Shown: one piece after another, positions 23,601 through 38,600 of the stretch
How the letters are laid out: every line of letters begins with the position of its first letter
Position numbering within the stretch: position 1 is the stretch's first letter
The notes under the pieces: generated by a model
The model's input: the letters and a program-made list of their open reading frames with translations, nothing else
What the model was told of the DNA's origin: nothing
The model's database searches: none
DNA from: Amphiduros pacificus
Taxonomy: Eukaryota; Annelida; Polychaeta; Phyllodocida; Hesionidae
Length of the DNA: 64,000 nt
Direction of reading: 5' to 3'
NCBI GenBank assembly: GCA_949316495.1
Contig: OX439004.1
Location: 32,742,904-32,806,903, forward strand
Position numbers and translations under genes: made by a program

Positions 23601-26600
23601 GGGAAGGCATTGTGTCCCAGTGGCAGGTATCTCTATATGACCAATGAAATATACAGAAAATATCAACAGTACAATCAATTACAGTACTGTATGACGCGAT
23701 ACTAGTGTTGACTTTCTTGTAAACTTTGTGTTTTATGTTTGCAGGCAAACCCTCGACACCAAATATGGTCTCAAGCGATGGCAGATTGGGGAAATTGCCT
23801 CCAAAATTGGCCAACTGTATTACCACTATTAGTAAGTTACATTTAACTTTCTTTTCACAAAACAATGAGGATGCACATAAGACTCTTTATTCTTAAGTCT
23901 TTCAGAAGAATAGCACAGGTTTTTAATTTTTTTTATAGTTATAGAGATGTTAGCATAAATCTATTTGTGTAACAAATTAATAGAAAAAGTAGATTTTGTA
24001 TGTACCAATATATTCTTTTTCCTGTGTAGATTATGAGTTCACAAAATTGCACTTATGATACAACTACAAGATATTTGTATTTCACATTTTGCAGCCTTCG
24101 CACCAGTGAAACAAATTACTTGAATGAATCATTTAGCTTCTACTCAGCCATTAGAATGAGGGCGTACTACTCCCGGGCCAGCAAAGAAGACAGGTAAGAC
24201 AATACTATAACCAAACTCCTTGTACACACTGCACTGGGATTTTCAGCCCCACAATCAACCACAATATGATTAAATCCTCTCAAGTTCATGGTATTTTGTT
24301 TCATGTTTATCGCCTATTTAGCCTTCCATGTGATTAGCCTCTCTGATGTCAGTTAGAAAGGAATTGTTAAATAGTCACATACTTTTGGAGATGAAAATTG
24401 TAGAATTTATCATTTCAGTTTCAGTATAATTATGAAGTTTTGCTCATGAATGTAATACAAAATTAAATATTAGAACTAAGTAGAATTTAAAATTAGGAAT
24501 TCTTGTGCCCATTGTCAATAATTTCCGAGAGTATAATGTACCAAGCCTCATCAAAAGAGTGAATTGCTAAATTGAAATTGTTAAATATAAATTAGCAAAT
24601 GTTGTTTTCTTTAAATATTTAGAATAGAATATGATTGTGTTTGTGTTCTATTTGTAAATGTCAAGCAAATACATTAAGGCAGAAATTATATTTAAATTTG
24701 ATAAGCTGCTTAGAAAACAAAACCCAGAAAGTTTAACATCAGGACCCAACATTAAGGCTGCCTGCTTACTTAACCAAACAAAAGAAATGCCTGCAAATTA
24801 GTAAAACTCTTCCATTATAAAACCCAAGATCTTTGTTTGAAATTATTATGCAAATAAAGAAAATTGTAAACAGATTTAACTGAAAATGATTATGATTTTT
24901 TTCAGAAGGATAGGAGATCTTGCTTTTGGAGGGCAAGTAAAACGAAGCCTTAATGTTGACTCTTGTATAAATATATATTTATATATATTTATCTTTATGT
25001 GAAAATATTATTGGTGCTCCTCATTTAATATTTCATGTGAATTTATGATTGCTTTTTAATACCAGGAACTCTGAAAAGGAAAATTCTGTCGCCTCGTTAG
25101 TAACAGCTTAATTTTCTGGTCATGGACAATATACTAATTTAGTTTCACGTTAAACGTTAGTCTATAGGATGTTTTAAGTTTTGTCAGGTGATTTGGGTTA
25201 TCAAATTGGCAGTTATATTTCATTTGGTGTCGGGTTTTTGATTTCTAGATGATGTTCTTTTGCATTTTATGTGTGTACTCTTCAATTATAGGAGATGTTT
25301 ATTTTTTTGCTTTTGTTTGTGAAGAATCACATCATGTTCTGTCTATACAAGCTAACTGGTGGTATTGCATGGGTAGACAGTGGTGATCATAATGAAACTA
25401 TCTCTTCAATGCAAACAGCCAATCTATTTCACAACCTGTGAAACATACCTTTGGCTGTAACGTACCAACATTTCTCTGTGTTAGCAAGCATTAAAAAGCC
25501 AACAAGAATTATACTTTCATGTAAAATAATTTCTGTAACCAAAGAAAATGATATCAGACTAGGTTATCACATTAGATTGAATTATTAAATGTTTTCCAAA
25601 AGAAGAAATTATAGAAAATCTTAGGTTATAAATGGCTACTTTGAATAATTTAGGGATCATGCCAGCCACAAAGTTGTTTATAGGTTGGGGAATATTCAAT
25701 AAATAGCCACAGTGCAGAACCTACTGATCAGGCCATAACACAGTATATGAACACACCAGCAAATAGATGGCGCACATAAAGAAAAAAAATGGTGGTATAA
25801 CTTTGGAAAACTGTCACGTTAAAGAATCTTCACAAGACTTCTTATCTTTGTTTTAATGTCTACATGAATAAAGCTATGACAATATAAATAAGCCACTTTT
25901 GTCAAAATATAAGGAGGTTAGGATCAAGAAAAAAAAACTTGGACTTTTCTTGGAGACATTGAAATAGACAAATTTACAGGTCATTGAGTGCGACTCATGA
26001 GAAAATGGGAATCATAAAGAAATATAAACAAATATTGGAAAGTAGCATCCAGATGTAAGAAATGCCTTGTTTTTTACAGCAGGAAAAGCTGTATTAAATT
26101 TGGAAATAGATTCCTGCTCAGACTTTTGAAAGAATAGTTATACCACCATGGGTAATGTAGAGTGCACAAATCATACAATCTGTTACCATAGTTACAAGAT
26201 TCTAGATCTCTAGTAGAACGGCACACTAAAGCACAGGGCATATATATATATATAAGTGTAAATATGCTAATCACCCAAATGGATTTTTAGTAAGAATATG
26301 ATTGATCCCAGACAGTGGTATGTCAGGCAGTAACATACAAAAATTCTTGACTCAATTACAATGAAACATGGCCTACTTTTATTGATTGTGAAGAAGCGGT
26401 TGGAGATAGGTAGGTTAATCTCATTGAGATTAGGAGGATAATCTGGATGTGTGATTCGACATTGTCACCAGTTGTTTTGTGCGTCTGTATCTCTTACTCC
26501 TCACCCCAATATTTGAGAACCAGTTGCTTGCTTTATCCAAAAAAAAGTCATTTATTTATAGTTTATTTCTTACAAAAAAAAACAATTTATTTTGAAAAGA

Positions 26601-29600
26601 ATAAGGGAAGGGGTTCACCATTAATCATTACTAATCATCAACACCGAAGCCTTCGTTTTTTATCCTGTTGAATTCTTGATCCTTAGCAAGAAGCTTAGGG
26701 TTTGTTTTTGTTCTGTCTACTAACAACCCACTAACACCAACCCCCCTTATGGTTTGCTGTACAGAGTGGTGCAAGACTGGCGAAGAGAGGCCCTAGACCG
26801 AAATGTGCTTAGGTGGGTGAGAACTAAACAAGAACTTGTATGCTCATACAATTTATACCAGTATTCAGTATGTTTACTGCACTCTGTTTTACTATTGTAT
26901 CTTTTTTATCCATATTTTTTTCATTTTTAAGCTATCACTACTACTGTTTGTGTAAGGATTCGTGAAGCACACAAAGGCTTTGAAATGTACATGAAATGTG
27001 CGACTACTGTCGGCTTCTGTCAGCTTTAAAAATGAGATTATAGACAACAGTGGAACATTTGTGATGCTCACCGTTGAAATGAAAAAGAAAAACACTTTTT
27101 CTCACCCGTTTCTCACTTGCAGATTAAAAATACAAATGGCTATTTTGCATTGATTGTATATTAAACATCTTATTCATCAGATTTTAAAAGCTGATTAAAC
27201 TAGCACTTTTTCAAAATATATCTGCATATATATATATCTGGAATATAAATTCCTGCTCACACAATTGTACTTCTGATGGCGGGGGCTTGCTTGGTTAAAC
27301 CTGTCTTAACAGCCTCTTTTTATATTTGTCTTCTGCAGCTATGTATATTCACCAGTTCAAGAAAACAAATTGCACAGGTCATGGAATATAAACAAAAAGG
27401 AAGTCTACAAAAGCAAGCGGCTGGTTCCCAGCTATCCATTCTGATTGTCTTTGTGTGTGCCTGTGTATTTTGACATTTTTATTGTTGTAAAATATTCTTT
27501 CAATGTATTTTCTTTTCAATGATATGTTTTCTAAGATTGATTTCTAATAATCTTGAGGAGAAATTCGAATATGAATCAAAATTGGTTCTGGTAAGGAAAA
27601 TAATGATTAAAATTAATTGAAAGAAACTATTATTTCAATGTACTACTTTCAGTTACAGACACTTTGGTTTACTTAATGCTTAGGTTCCTGCCATTGTTTG
27701 ATTCTGTTGAATCAGTTTGAACATGACATTTATCATGGCAGGTAGGACAGCAAGTGCCAGTACTGACTGAAAACTGCTAATAAATCTATGTGATTAACAG
27801 TCAGATTTGTGATCTCAGTGAATCACATTTTGTCACAAGTTTGACTGATTAACCTAGCTGTAATTGGACTTTGACATCACATTAAAGGTCGTCAAATCCA
27901 ATTTCCCTGTTTGCCATTGCAAAATTTCACATCATCTGTACCAAGCCCACACAGTATTATTGAGAGAGCTGCCACAAACAATAGATACTTTGAGGAAATC
28001 TTTTTGTCTTTCTTCTTATTATTGTCAAAGAAACATGACTCTTGAAATGTTGCTGATGATGCTAAAATGCACCATCTTAAAGTCAATCTTTTAGTAATAA
28101 TTACTTAACCACTCACATTCATCATTTTTGCTTGAGCTCTCATATCAAAGCATAATTTACTCATGTATTAACAGACTTCATAAATGACCTTTGACAAAAA
28201 ACAGGTGTGAAATTTTGCGATGTTGCTTGATATAATCAAAATCAACTTACTATTTTTTTACAGAAATATATGCATACATGTACCTGACTCTTGGTTCTTT
28301 TTTCAGCAATTTTTAAACAGGGAAACAAGTATTTTGATTTGATATTGTTGTATCTTTTAAAGTAAACAGACAAAATTACACACATTCTATAATATCACTA
28401 TCATTGGTGGATGAGCAAATATATCAACTACTATAATGTTTTGCATAAAGTCAAATTTTTTGTATCATGATTGTAAAAGTGTGATTGTTTCATTGAATAT
28501 ATCACTCTGCTGATGCTTTCATTGTTCATGTTTGTCTTTGCTGATGTGAAATGTACTTGTCAGTTATCACAGATGGTTGAACTTTGACCTTTCATTTCCT
28601 TCTTAAAAATGTTATGTTATTGTGTGTCTTGTAGGCCTGATCTGATGGTGAAGAAACTGCGCTACTATGCACGATTCATTGTAGTTTGCTTATTACTAAA
28701 AAAGATGAAACTAGTACGAGATTTGGTCCGGGTAAGAGCTTTATTTCATCCAAATTTAACCATAATTTACAAATTCTTACTATTTTTTATTATAATCCTT
28801 ATACTAAGGGGTAGGAGAGCTCTGAATGGTACCGGACTGAAAATCTGAACTAATCCGTACATTTAAACCTGTGCCGGATTGCCGCAACAAAGCCAGAGCA
28901 TAATGGTTTCATTTTCAGAAGCTTCCAACTTAACCAGACACCAAGTCACAACATAGCTAAATGAAATCTGAGGGATGCCATGTGGTGAACTTTGGAAAGA
29001 TTTTTTCAATTGTTTTCTGTTATCTGCATATATATCAAATATCACATCCAAATTTTGAAGAAAATAACATGATCTTCAGTATATAAGTATATAATCAACT
29101 GAAAGTAAATTTTTGCAAGAATTTTTCCTAATTTTAACACAGGAATGTGACCCAATTTAAGATTGTATAACTTGGAGCAATCCAGACTTGGGGATACAAA
29201 AATTACCTTTAAATCATTAAATGTATTTCAAGAAAATTTACATGATCATAATCTATACACTATTGTTCACCCAACCATAATGATATTAAATGTTGTGATT
29301 TTGATGAAAGTATGATGCCCTTTGTGAGAATTCAAGAAGTTGTCTTATAAATGGTATCACCCAAATTTATTCAGATTATTAGTTCAGAACAATGGTGTGG
29401 CATCATATTGCTTAATACAGTCAAGCACCATTCAGTGCTCTCCCATCTGTAACTCCTTTAGCAAGGATTCTTGCCTTAATAATGTGCCTTAATAATGTGC
29501 TCTTGCATAATGATGTTGTTATGCAGTAGATTTGAATGGTATTATTTGATGTGTTTTTATCCCATGATACAGGAACTGGCTAAGCAGATAGATGACTACA

Positions 29601-32600
29601 CAGCGGCATACGAGCCAGATGATCAGTTGGAATGGTCCCTTGTTTTAGGGGAAATACGAGCATTCATAGAGGTGAGATCATCAGTATTTTTACATTTCCC
29701 ATTCACACATGTATTGTGCCAGCAACAGGACCTGCAAGGTTTCTCTGAATTTACAGCTGAAAATACAGTGGTAGATAGAGTTTGATGCACTGTGACACAA
29801 CATCTTTTGCATGTAGAGTTCAACACAGGGTGACACATTTTGCAATCTTTGTTTGCCATTTAATTCCCCTTTTCTCTTAAATTAGCCCAAGATCAAGCCA
29901 ATCAGTGCAACGGAAGCTGAGTATGAAATAATTAATGAATTTATTATTCCTATTCATAATATCAATAATTGATATCAATTACCACATTGGTTTAAAATAA
30001 AAACAAAGTGGTGCATAACTTATTTTTAGTTTGGCTAGATTGTTAATAATAATTTTATACTGTCAGGAAAATAATAATCCCATTGAACTTGTCCCATTGT
30101 TTCTCTTCAAACTCATCAGACGTAGTAGACACGTGCAGTATGAGCAGATTGCCTCTGTCTAGAGTCTAGACGGAATTAGACGGGGTGGTAGGGGGGGTGG
30201 ATGTGGAGGCGTGAGAGAGTCTGAGATCATGTCTGCAGGATCAATTTCATAGGCAATGAACATGATGAATTTGATACTCTATCTTGGCATCACAGATGTA
30301 ACAGAAAAGTATTTCTTGCTGATTTCACAAAAGAATTTTATTGATTTTGATATAGTTGTATTTGATTGGTACCCATATATTATCAAGTTTACTCACAAAA
30401 AATTAAGTCTGACTAACATAGAGGTATGTATGAATTGAATATGAAAAATTATGTTCTATGTTTCAATTACGATCATGTTAGCATGTAAAACATAACATCA
30501 TGGTAGCATGTAAAAAAAAGGTTGGATGGCAGCTGGGACGGGATTGGTGTGTTAGATGGGGGAGGAGGGGCTTGCCAGCTGGAGTAAAAACAAAAGAATA
30601 AACAATAGTAGCCAACTCATTTTGAAGTAACAGGATTTGTGGATTAACAGAAATATTGAACATAATTATTATCTGACTGAAGCTCTGTTCTCATTTGATG
30701 AGTGCACATGGAGAGCAGGTATGAAATTTGTCAGATGTACATTTATCTCGTCCTTTTACATCATCAATTTGATCAAATCAATACATTTGTGGAGGTACCT
30801 GTATCAGACTCCCAAAAAATATCTGAGATGTTGGCAGCTGTGGTTGTGTGGGGGTAAGACTGCCCATTGAATATGCAGGGAAACCGTAGCGGGTTGTTGT
30901 AGAGCTGGAATCAAGCAGGGAAGCTCATAGTAGCATACCTCTACCTCACACGAATCAATAATACAGAAGCTATCATGCAGTGGGAAGTGGGCCGTTTGTC
31001 CCCATGTCAAGTCAGCTTGAACCCGCTACCAGTAACAAGCTATAGGCCGCAACTGGGGGAAACGGGAGGGTCCAAATATGTCCTCACAATAACATACACA
31101 TAACTCAGTTCAGAGCATTAGGATGGCGGCTATGTGTGGCAGCACAGTCTCATTTGTGGCTAGCCCTACATCTTTTATATAGCTCAGCATTTAATTGGTG
31201 TTCTTTATATATATCAGGGAGCACTGGGGGAGAAGAGTGACCGGCTTGTCTGAACCTGTTAACTCTATCTGCTTTATATAGATCAGCATTAGGGGAGAGG
31301 AATGCCAGGCTTGTCTGAACCTGTTAACTCTATGTGCTTTATATAGATCAGCATTAGGGGAGAGGAATGCCAGGCTTGTCTGAACCTGTTAACTCTATGT
31401 GCTTTATATAGATCAGCATTAGGGGAAAGGAAGTCCAGGTTTGTCTGAACCTGTTAACTCTATGTGCTTTATATAGATCAGCATTAGGGGAGAGGAATGC
31501 CAGGCTTGTCTGAACCTGTTAACTCTATGTGCTTTATATAGATCAGCACTAGAGTAGAGGAATGCCAGGTTTGTCTGAACCTGTTAACTCTATGTGCTTT
31601 ATATAGATCAGCACTAGGGGAGAGGAATGCCAGGTTTGTCTGAACCTGTTAACTCTATGTGCTTTATATAGATCAGCACTAGGGGAGAGGAATGCCAGGT
31701 TTGTCTGAACCTGTTAACTCTATGTGCTTTATATAGATCAGCATTAGGGGAAAGGAATTCCAGGTTTGTCTGAACCTGTTAACTCTATGTGCTTTATATA
31801 GATCAGCATTAGGGGAAAGGAATTCCAGGTTTGTCTGAACCTGTTAACTCTATGTGCTTTATATAGATCAGCACTAGGGGAGAGGAATGCCAGGTTTGTC
31901 TGAACCTGTTAACTCTATGTGCTTTATATAGATCAGCACTAGGAGAGAGGAATGCCAGGTTTGTCTGAACCTGTTAACTCCATGTGCTTTATATAGATTA
32001 GTACTGGGCAGAGGAGTGACAGGCTTGTCTGAACCTGTTAACTCTTTGTGTTTTATTTAGATCAGCATTGTGCAGAGGAGTGACAGGCTTGTCTGTAAAG
32101 TTTAGCCCTGGGGGAGAATTGTAACAGGATTATCTGAACCTATTAACATTATATAGTTTCACACTAAGAGAGGTATTTGACAGGCTTGTCTGAAGTTGTT
32201 TATGTGAAGTGCCTTTTTGAGTTGAACCCTAAAGATGGCGTGTTACAGGCTTGTATGAACCTATTAACGCTATGCATTTTATATAGTTGAGACTTCAGGA
32301 GGGGCTGGGAAGTGTAACAAGATGAGGTTAGGAGTGTAACAGGCTTGTCTGAACCTATCAATGCTAAATGCTTGCATGGTTGAGGTCTGAGGGAGATGTG
32401 TTTTGGGAGGGCATTAATCATTTGGTAAGATATCTGTCTCCCATGCTGGTGACCAACAGACAATTTCTGGTTGGGATGAAGTCATGCTGAAAATGTGGAA
32501 ATGATGAAAAATGTGGAAATTCACTTTTGAAGGGCTTGGTGGGATTCCTGAATAGGTTCTTTTGATAAAACAATTAAAACAGTTAATATTACTATTATTA

Positions 32601-35600
32601 CTACATTACAGGCTTGTAAGAGTCTGCCAATACTATGTGAATTATATTCAATCATGTTAAGACACTTTGGGAGAGGGGTGACAGGTTGTCCCCTTTTTGT
32701 AGCTTAGTACTATTGGTAAAATTTTAAAGTGTACCCTTTACCAGTTAAACATTTTGAAATGCACAGAATATCAAAACGTCAATAATACTATGAAAAATTA
32801 ATTAACATGGTTGATATTATCAGATTGCAATTCTTATTTGTCTGTCCTTTGTTGCCAGTGAGGCTACCTAACCAATTTCTAAAACATAAAGCATTTGCAA
32901 TGTCTGAAAAATTGCACACTGCTCCAGCGATATTGAGAGAGAGAGAACACTGCTTTGGTGGATGCGTTTCCCACACTTGTTATACCCGAGTCTATAAAAG
33001 GCTGTTCATATTTAATGTAACAGCTTGCGGCTTTATGAACTTCGGAGTGTACAACCTGATGGTTAGGCGTAAGAGATTTCCAATTCTTGTACTATTGAAT
33101 TGTAAGAGGTTGCTTAAGAACATGACAAATAATTCAACGACACAATGTTAATATACCATTGGAATTATGTCAGGCAACAGGAAACAACTGTCCCCCCAGA
33201 AACCCTGCAGTCCCCCTAAAAAATTGGGGTTAATTGTGCGTCTCCGTAGATTTCTGGCCTGCAGTACAAAACAACAAATGAATATAATATATATATATAT
33301 ATATATATATAACCACTAAAGGACAAACACTGGAGTAATTAAGATCATCCATCAATTAATTATGTAATGACAAAAGATGTAGGTCATATTCAACAATGTG
33401 GTATATATATATATACAAGATGTATATGTAAATAGAGTGAAATGCCATAGGAGATTAATAGAAGATACTTGAATGTACTGACACTACCCATGATCAAAAA
33501 GGTTGTCAATGCCTGTCCATATCTGAAGCAGAGATTATAGATATATGGACTCAACATTGAAATGTGGATAGAAATATTCATACAAACGAATTCCTTTTTT
33601 AGCAAAACAACTTAAAATGGTCATGATATTGAAAAGTTCAGGATATATCAAATAAGCTTTGAATGTTTAAGGCAAAGTAGGAAAGTTGCAATAATTCAGC
33701 TGATTATCACCAAGCAAGAAGGAAATTGGGTTGCCTAATAGCTTGACAATTCTAAACTTAACCAAGCAATGCACACAGTTAAGTTGATGTGAATTGGTCA
33801 AAAGGTAATTATACAAACGATACACACACCTGAGGTGAAACAGGAATTGCCATAAGGTCATGCCCTGCTGCCTTGTAGAGGCACAGTGTTAGGACCTGTG
33901 ATCAGATTTGTGCTCAACGTCCACAGAGTAAGTGGATCAACAAGTGGATGTGGAAGCAGATTGCCCAGCGGCGGAGGAGAACTTCCTGTTCTGGCCGTCA
34001 TAGCTGCGTCAGATGAGCATTAATCATGTCAAGGCTCGCTCAGATATTTTGTAGTTTGCTTGGCAAACCAAGAATGTCATTGGTGCAGTTATAAAATCTT
34101 CTAAGCACCAGATTCAGTTACACTATTCAAGAGCAATTTTTCAGTATAATTCATTTGTCTGTTTTGATATTTTTTTAGCTTGATTTAGCAGATTATCAGA
34201 TTCAAACACAATGTTATTACTGACTGCAGGACACAGAGAATCTTTGATCTCAGTTTGCCATTGGAGATTAAGTGAGTCACCATGTTCAACAAGTGGCAGA
34301 GGTGTGGAGTGTCAAGCCTGGTGACGCATACTCACAACCTCTGGAGGAGGACGCACAAGGACAGACCATCCCAATATACACCATATTTTTATCACCAAGG
34401 CCCATGTACCGGACAATCCAGAGTGATCAGAATGGAGTGATTTGGCTTGTCCAGATTTCAGTATCTAAAGCCAGATAGCAAACCTCCAGATTGAGATTAT
34501 ATTGATATTCCAGCCCACTCAATTCAACAACATATTAACATGCTCCATCTAGATTCATCTTTGAGATTTGTGATAATTTACCAAGCACTTGAGATGGTAA
34601 TTGTCACAGGGAAGTCTTTTAGACAGAGCAACTATTGATGTCTAAAAAAGTAGATGTTGTTAGGTGAGGGCTGAGTGTATACAAGCAATTATACTGAAGT
34701 CCATAGAGCTCTGTATTGAGCTTTGATAAATACTGAGATTCGGTCAGAAACAAATGTTTTCCACTCACCAAAATAGTCAAACGCTAATTTTCCAGAGAGA
34801 AAAAATACATTAACTTCACTAACATTTTACATAAATAAAAATTTTGAGGATAAAACCTGTGGTGTATTAGAGATTTTGCAAAAGATTTTGCATAAGATTT
34901 TGTTGACTGGATGAGACCAGTACATGTTGCTATAGGGTCATGTATATTCCTGACTGGGTGAGACCAGTACATGCTGCTATAGGGTCATGTATATTCCTGA
35001 CAGGGTGAGACCAGTACATGCTGCTATAGGGTCATGTATATTCCTGACTGGATGAGACCAGTACATGCTGCTATAGGGTCATGTATATTCCTGACTGGGT
35101 GAGACCAGTACATGCTGCTATAGGGTCATGTGTATTCCTGACTGGATGAGACCAGTACATGCTGCTATAGGGTCATGTGTATTCCTGACTGGATGAGACC
35201 AGTACATGCTGCTATAGGGTCATGTGTATTCCTGACTGGATGAGACCAGTACAAGTTGTTATAGGGTCATGTGTATTCCTGACTGGATGAGACCGGTACA
35301 TGCTGCTATAGGGTCATGTGTATTCCTGACTGGATGAGACCAGTACATGCTGCTATAAAGTCATGTGTATTCCTGACTGGATGAGACCAGTACATGCTGC
35401 TATAGGGTCATGTGTATTCCTGACTGGATGAGACCAGTACATGCTGCTATAGGGTCATGTATATTCCTGACTGGATGAGACCAGTACATGCTGCTATAGG
35501 GTCCTGTGTATTCCTGACTGGATGAGACCAGTACATGCTGCTATAGGGTCATGTGTATTCCTGACTGGATGAGACCAGTACATGCTGCTATAGAGTCCTG

Positions 35601-38600
35601 TGTATTCCTGACTGGATGAGACCAGTACATGCTGCTATAGGGTCATGTGTATTCCTGACTGGATGAGACCAGTACATGCTGCTATAGGGTCACATGTATT
35701 GTTGACTGGGTGAGACCAGTACATGCTGCTATAGGGTCATGTGTATTCCTGACTGGATGAGACCAGTACATGCTGCTATAGGGTCATGTGTATTCCTGAC
35801 TGGATGAGACCAGTACATGCTGCTATAGAGTCCTGTGTATTCCTGACTGGATGAGACAAGTACATGTTGCTATAGGGTCATGTGATTCCTGACTGGATGA
35901 GACCAGTACATGCTGCTATAGGGTCACATGTATTGTTGACTGGGTGAGACCAGTACATGCTGCTATAGGGTCATGTATATTCCTGACTGGATGAGACCAG
36001 TACATGCTGCTATAGGGTCATGTGTATTCCTGACTGGATGAGACCAGTACATGCTGCTATAGGGTCATGTGTATTCCTGACTGGATGAGACCAGTACATG
36101 CTGCTATAGAGTCCTGTGTATTCCTGACTGGATGAGACCAGTACATGCTGCTATAGGGTCATGTGTATTCCTGACTGGATGAGACCAGTACATGTTGCTA
36201 TAGGGTCACATGTATTGTTGACTGGGTGAGACCAGTACATGCTGCTATAGGGTCATGTGTATTCCTGACTGGATGAGACCAGTACATGCTGCTATAGGGT
36301 CATGTGTATTCCTGACTGGATGAGACCAGTACATGCTGCTATAGGGTCATGTGTATTCCTGACTGGATGAGACCAGTACATGCTGCTATAGAGTCCTGTG
36401 TATTCCTGACTGGATGAGACCAGTACATGCTGCTATAGGGTCATGTGTATTCCTGACTGGATGAGACCAGTACATGTTGCTATAGGGTCACATGTATTGT
36501 TGACTGGGTGAGACCAGTACATGCTGCTATAGGGTCATGTGTATTCCTGACTGGATGAGACCAGTACATGCTGCTATAGGGTCATGTGTATTCCTGACTG
36601 GATGAGACCAGTACATGCTGCTATAGAGTCCTGTGTATTCCTGACTGGATGAGACCAGTACATGCTGCTATAGGGTCATGTGTATTCCTGACTGGATGAG
36701 ACCAGTACATGCTGCTATAGGGTCACGTATTGTTGACTGGGTGAGACCAGTACATGCTGCTATAGGGTCATGTGTATTCCTGACTGGATGAGACCAGTAC
36801 ATGCTGCTATAGGGTCATGTGTATTCCTGACTGGATGAGACCAGTACATGCTGCTATAGAGTCCTGTGTATTCCTGACTGGATGAGACCAGTACATGCTG
36901 CTATAGGGTCATGTATATTCCTGACTGGATGAGACCAGTACATGCTGCTATAGAGTCCTGTTTATTCCTGACTGGATGAGACCAGTACATGTTGCTATAG
37001 GGTCATGTGTATTCCTGACTGGATGAGACCAGTACATGCTGCTATAGGGTCACATGTATTGTTGACTGGGTGAGACCAGTACATGCTGCTATAGGGTCAT
37101 GTATATTCCTGACTGGATGAGACCAGTACATGCTGCTATAGGGTCATGTATATTCCTGACTGGATGAGACCAGTACATGCTGCTATAGAGTCCTGTGTAT
37201 TCCTGACTGGGTGAGACCAGTACATGCTGCTATAGAGTCATGTGTTTTCCTGACTGGGCGGGACCAGTACAAAGCCAAATTTAAAAAATGGATGCATCTT
37301 GTCAATGTCATGCAATGGTGTGCTGGTTACTGACCTTGATTTTTATTTTGAGGCAACCATCTTGGATTTGGCCAAAAAATTTTATGTACCTTGTTTTGCA
37401 TTCTGAATTTATTTGATAACATTTCAAACTTGTTGGCCATCATTAATTTGGTTAAAAAATGATGACCCTCATTTTGACAAGATTGAACAGGCGAAATGAA
37501 ATTTAACAATTAACATTCTAAAACTTAGCAACCATATTGAATCTTGGGAAGAATCATAATGAAAAAAAAAAAAGAATCATAATGTACCTCTTTTTAAAGA
37601 GAATGACCAAGGGAATTGAAATTGGACATTTTTGTATTTATTGAGGTTAATAAACTCAAAAACTTTATTTCTGACCATTGAGATTAAAAACAGAGCATAG
37701 ATATTATAGGGTAAGCTCAGATGTAATTAAAGAGATAAGAAGAGACTAATGAATTCATCTTTGGACTTCAAAGCTAAGGTATGCATTACTGGTGGGTTTG
37801 ATTCCCAGCTGTGCCATTATCGCATATTGCAATTTATTACAAGGATTGAGGCCCACGCCAGAATGGTTCCCCAGTTATTCTCGTCAATCTGTGACTGGTT
37901 GAGTCGTAATGACAATGGCCTTCGACATAACAATTCAATAAGGCAGCACTATACCTGCTATAAGCAGATTTCATCGTGATATGACTGAAATAATGTTGAA
38001 AGTGACATTAAACCCTAAACATTAAACACAGGTGTGTATTACCTGTAAAGACAAGCAGATGGAGACAAGTGCAGTTTCTGATGTGGTTTTGTTCAAAGTT
38101 GTAGTAAGGCTAATCAGGGGAAGTTATCCCTCCAGGTGATACTCCAGATCATCTGATTAGTTGCTTGTTTTATATTAACCGGCTCATGGAACGTGAAGTG
38201 ATATGAGTAATTACAAAGTCAGGAGCAAGGAGATGTAAAAGGTATTGTAGGTAATTGTAACATTAACTGTTATCACATTCCACAGACACTTGTTATTTGA
38301 CCCTCTTGTGTAAGGAGCTTACAGAAGTATAAATAGTGGAAGATTAATGTTGAGAAATGTTCTTAAACATATGAAAGATTTTCTCTAAAACGTGCAATCC
38401 CATAAAATTATTTTTTTCTTGGGCTTTTGATTTCAATCGGGGCAAGATTGCCTACTAATTTGTTTCCACAATTCAAGACATAGTCTCTGCTGATGCTACG
38501 TGTTACAAGTATTCATGAATCCTAAACATATATCTGCAGACCATCAGACCAGCATTTTTCTTTAGAAATGATATTCAAGATTTTCAAAGTACTCAGGGTT

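Noticed and set aside
24906-24936. Possible extra SCAI mini-exon (31 nt, after TTTTTTCAG)
   Set aside because: Its length and phase would break the SCAI frame on joining to the next exon.
25788-26149. 14-bp inverted repeat ATGGTGGTATAACT as a possible MITE
   Set aside because: Arms are short, no target duplication or further homology beyond them, so chance cannot be excluded.
32410-32470. tRNA-like fragment in the SCAI intron
   Set aside because: Only a partial A-box-like TTTGGTAAGATATC and a weak second box; too worn to call.
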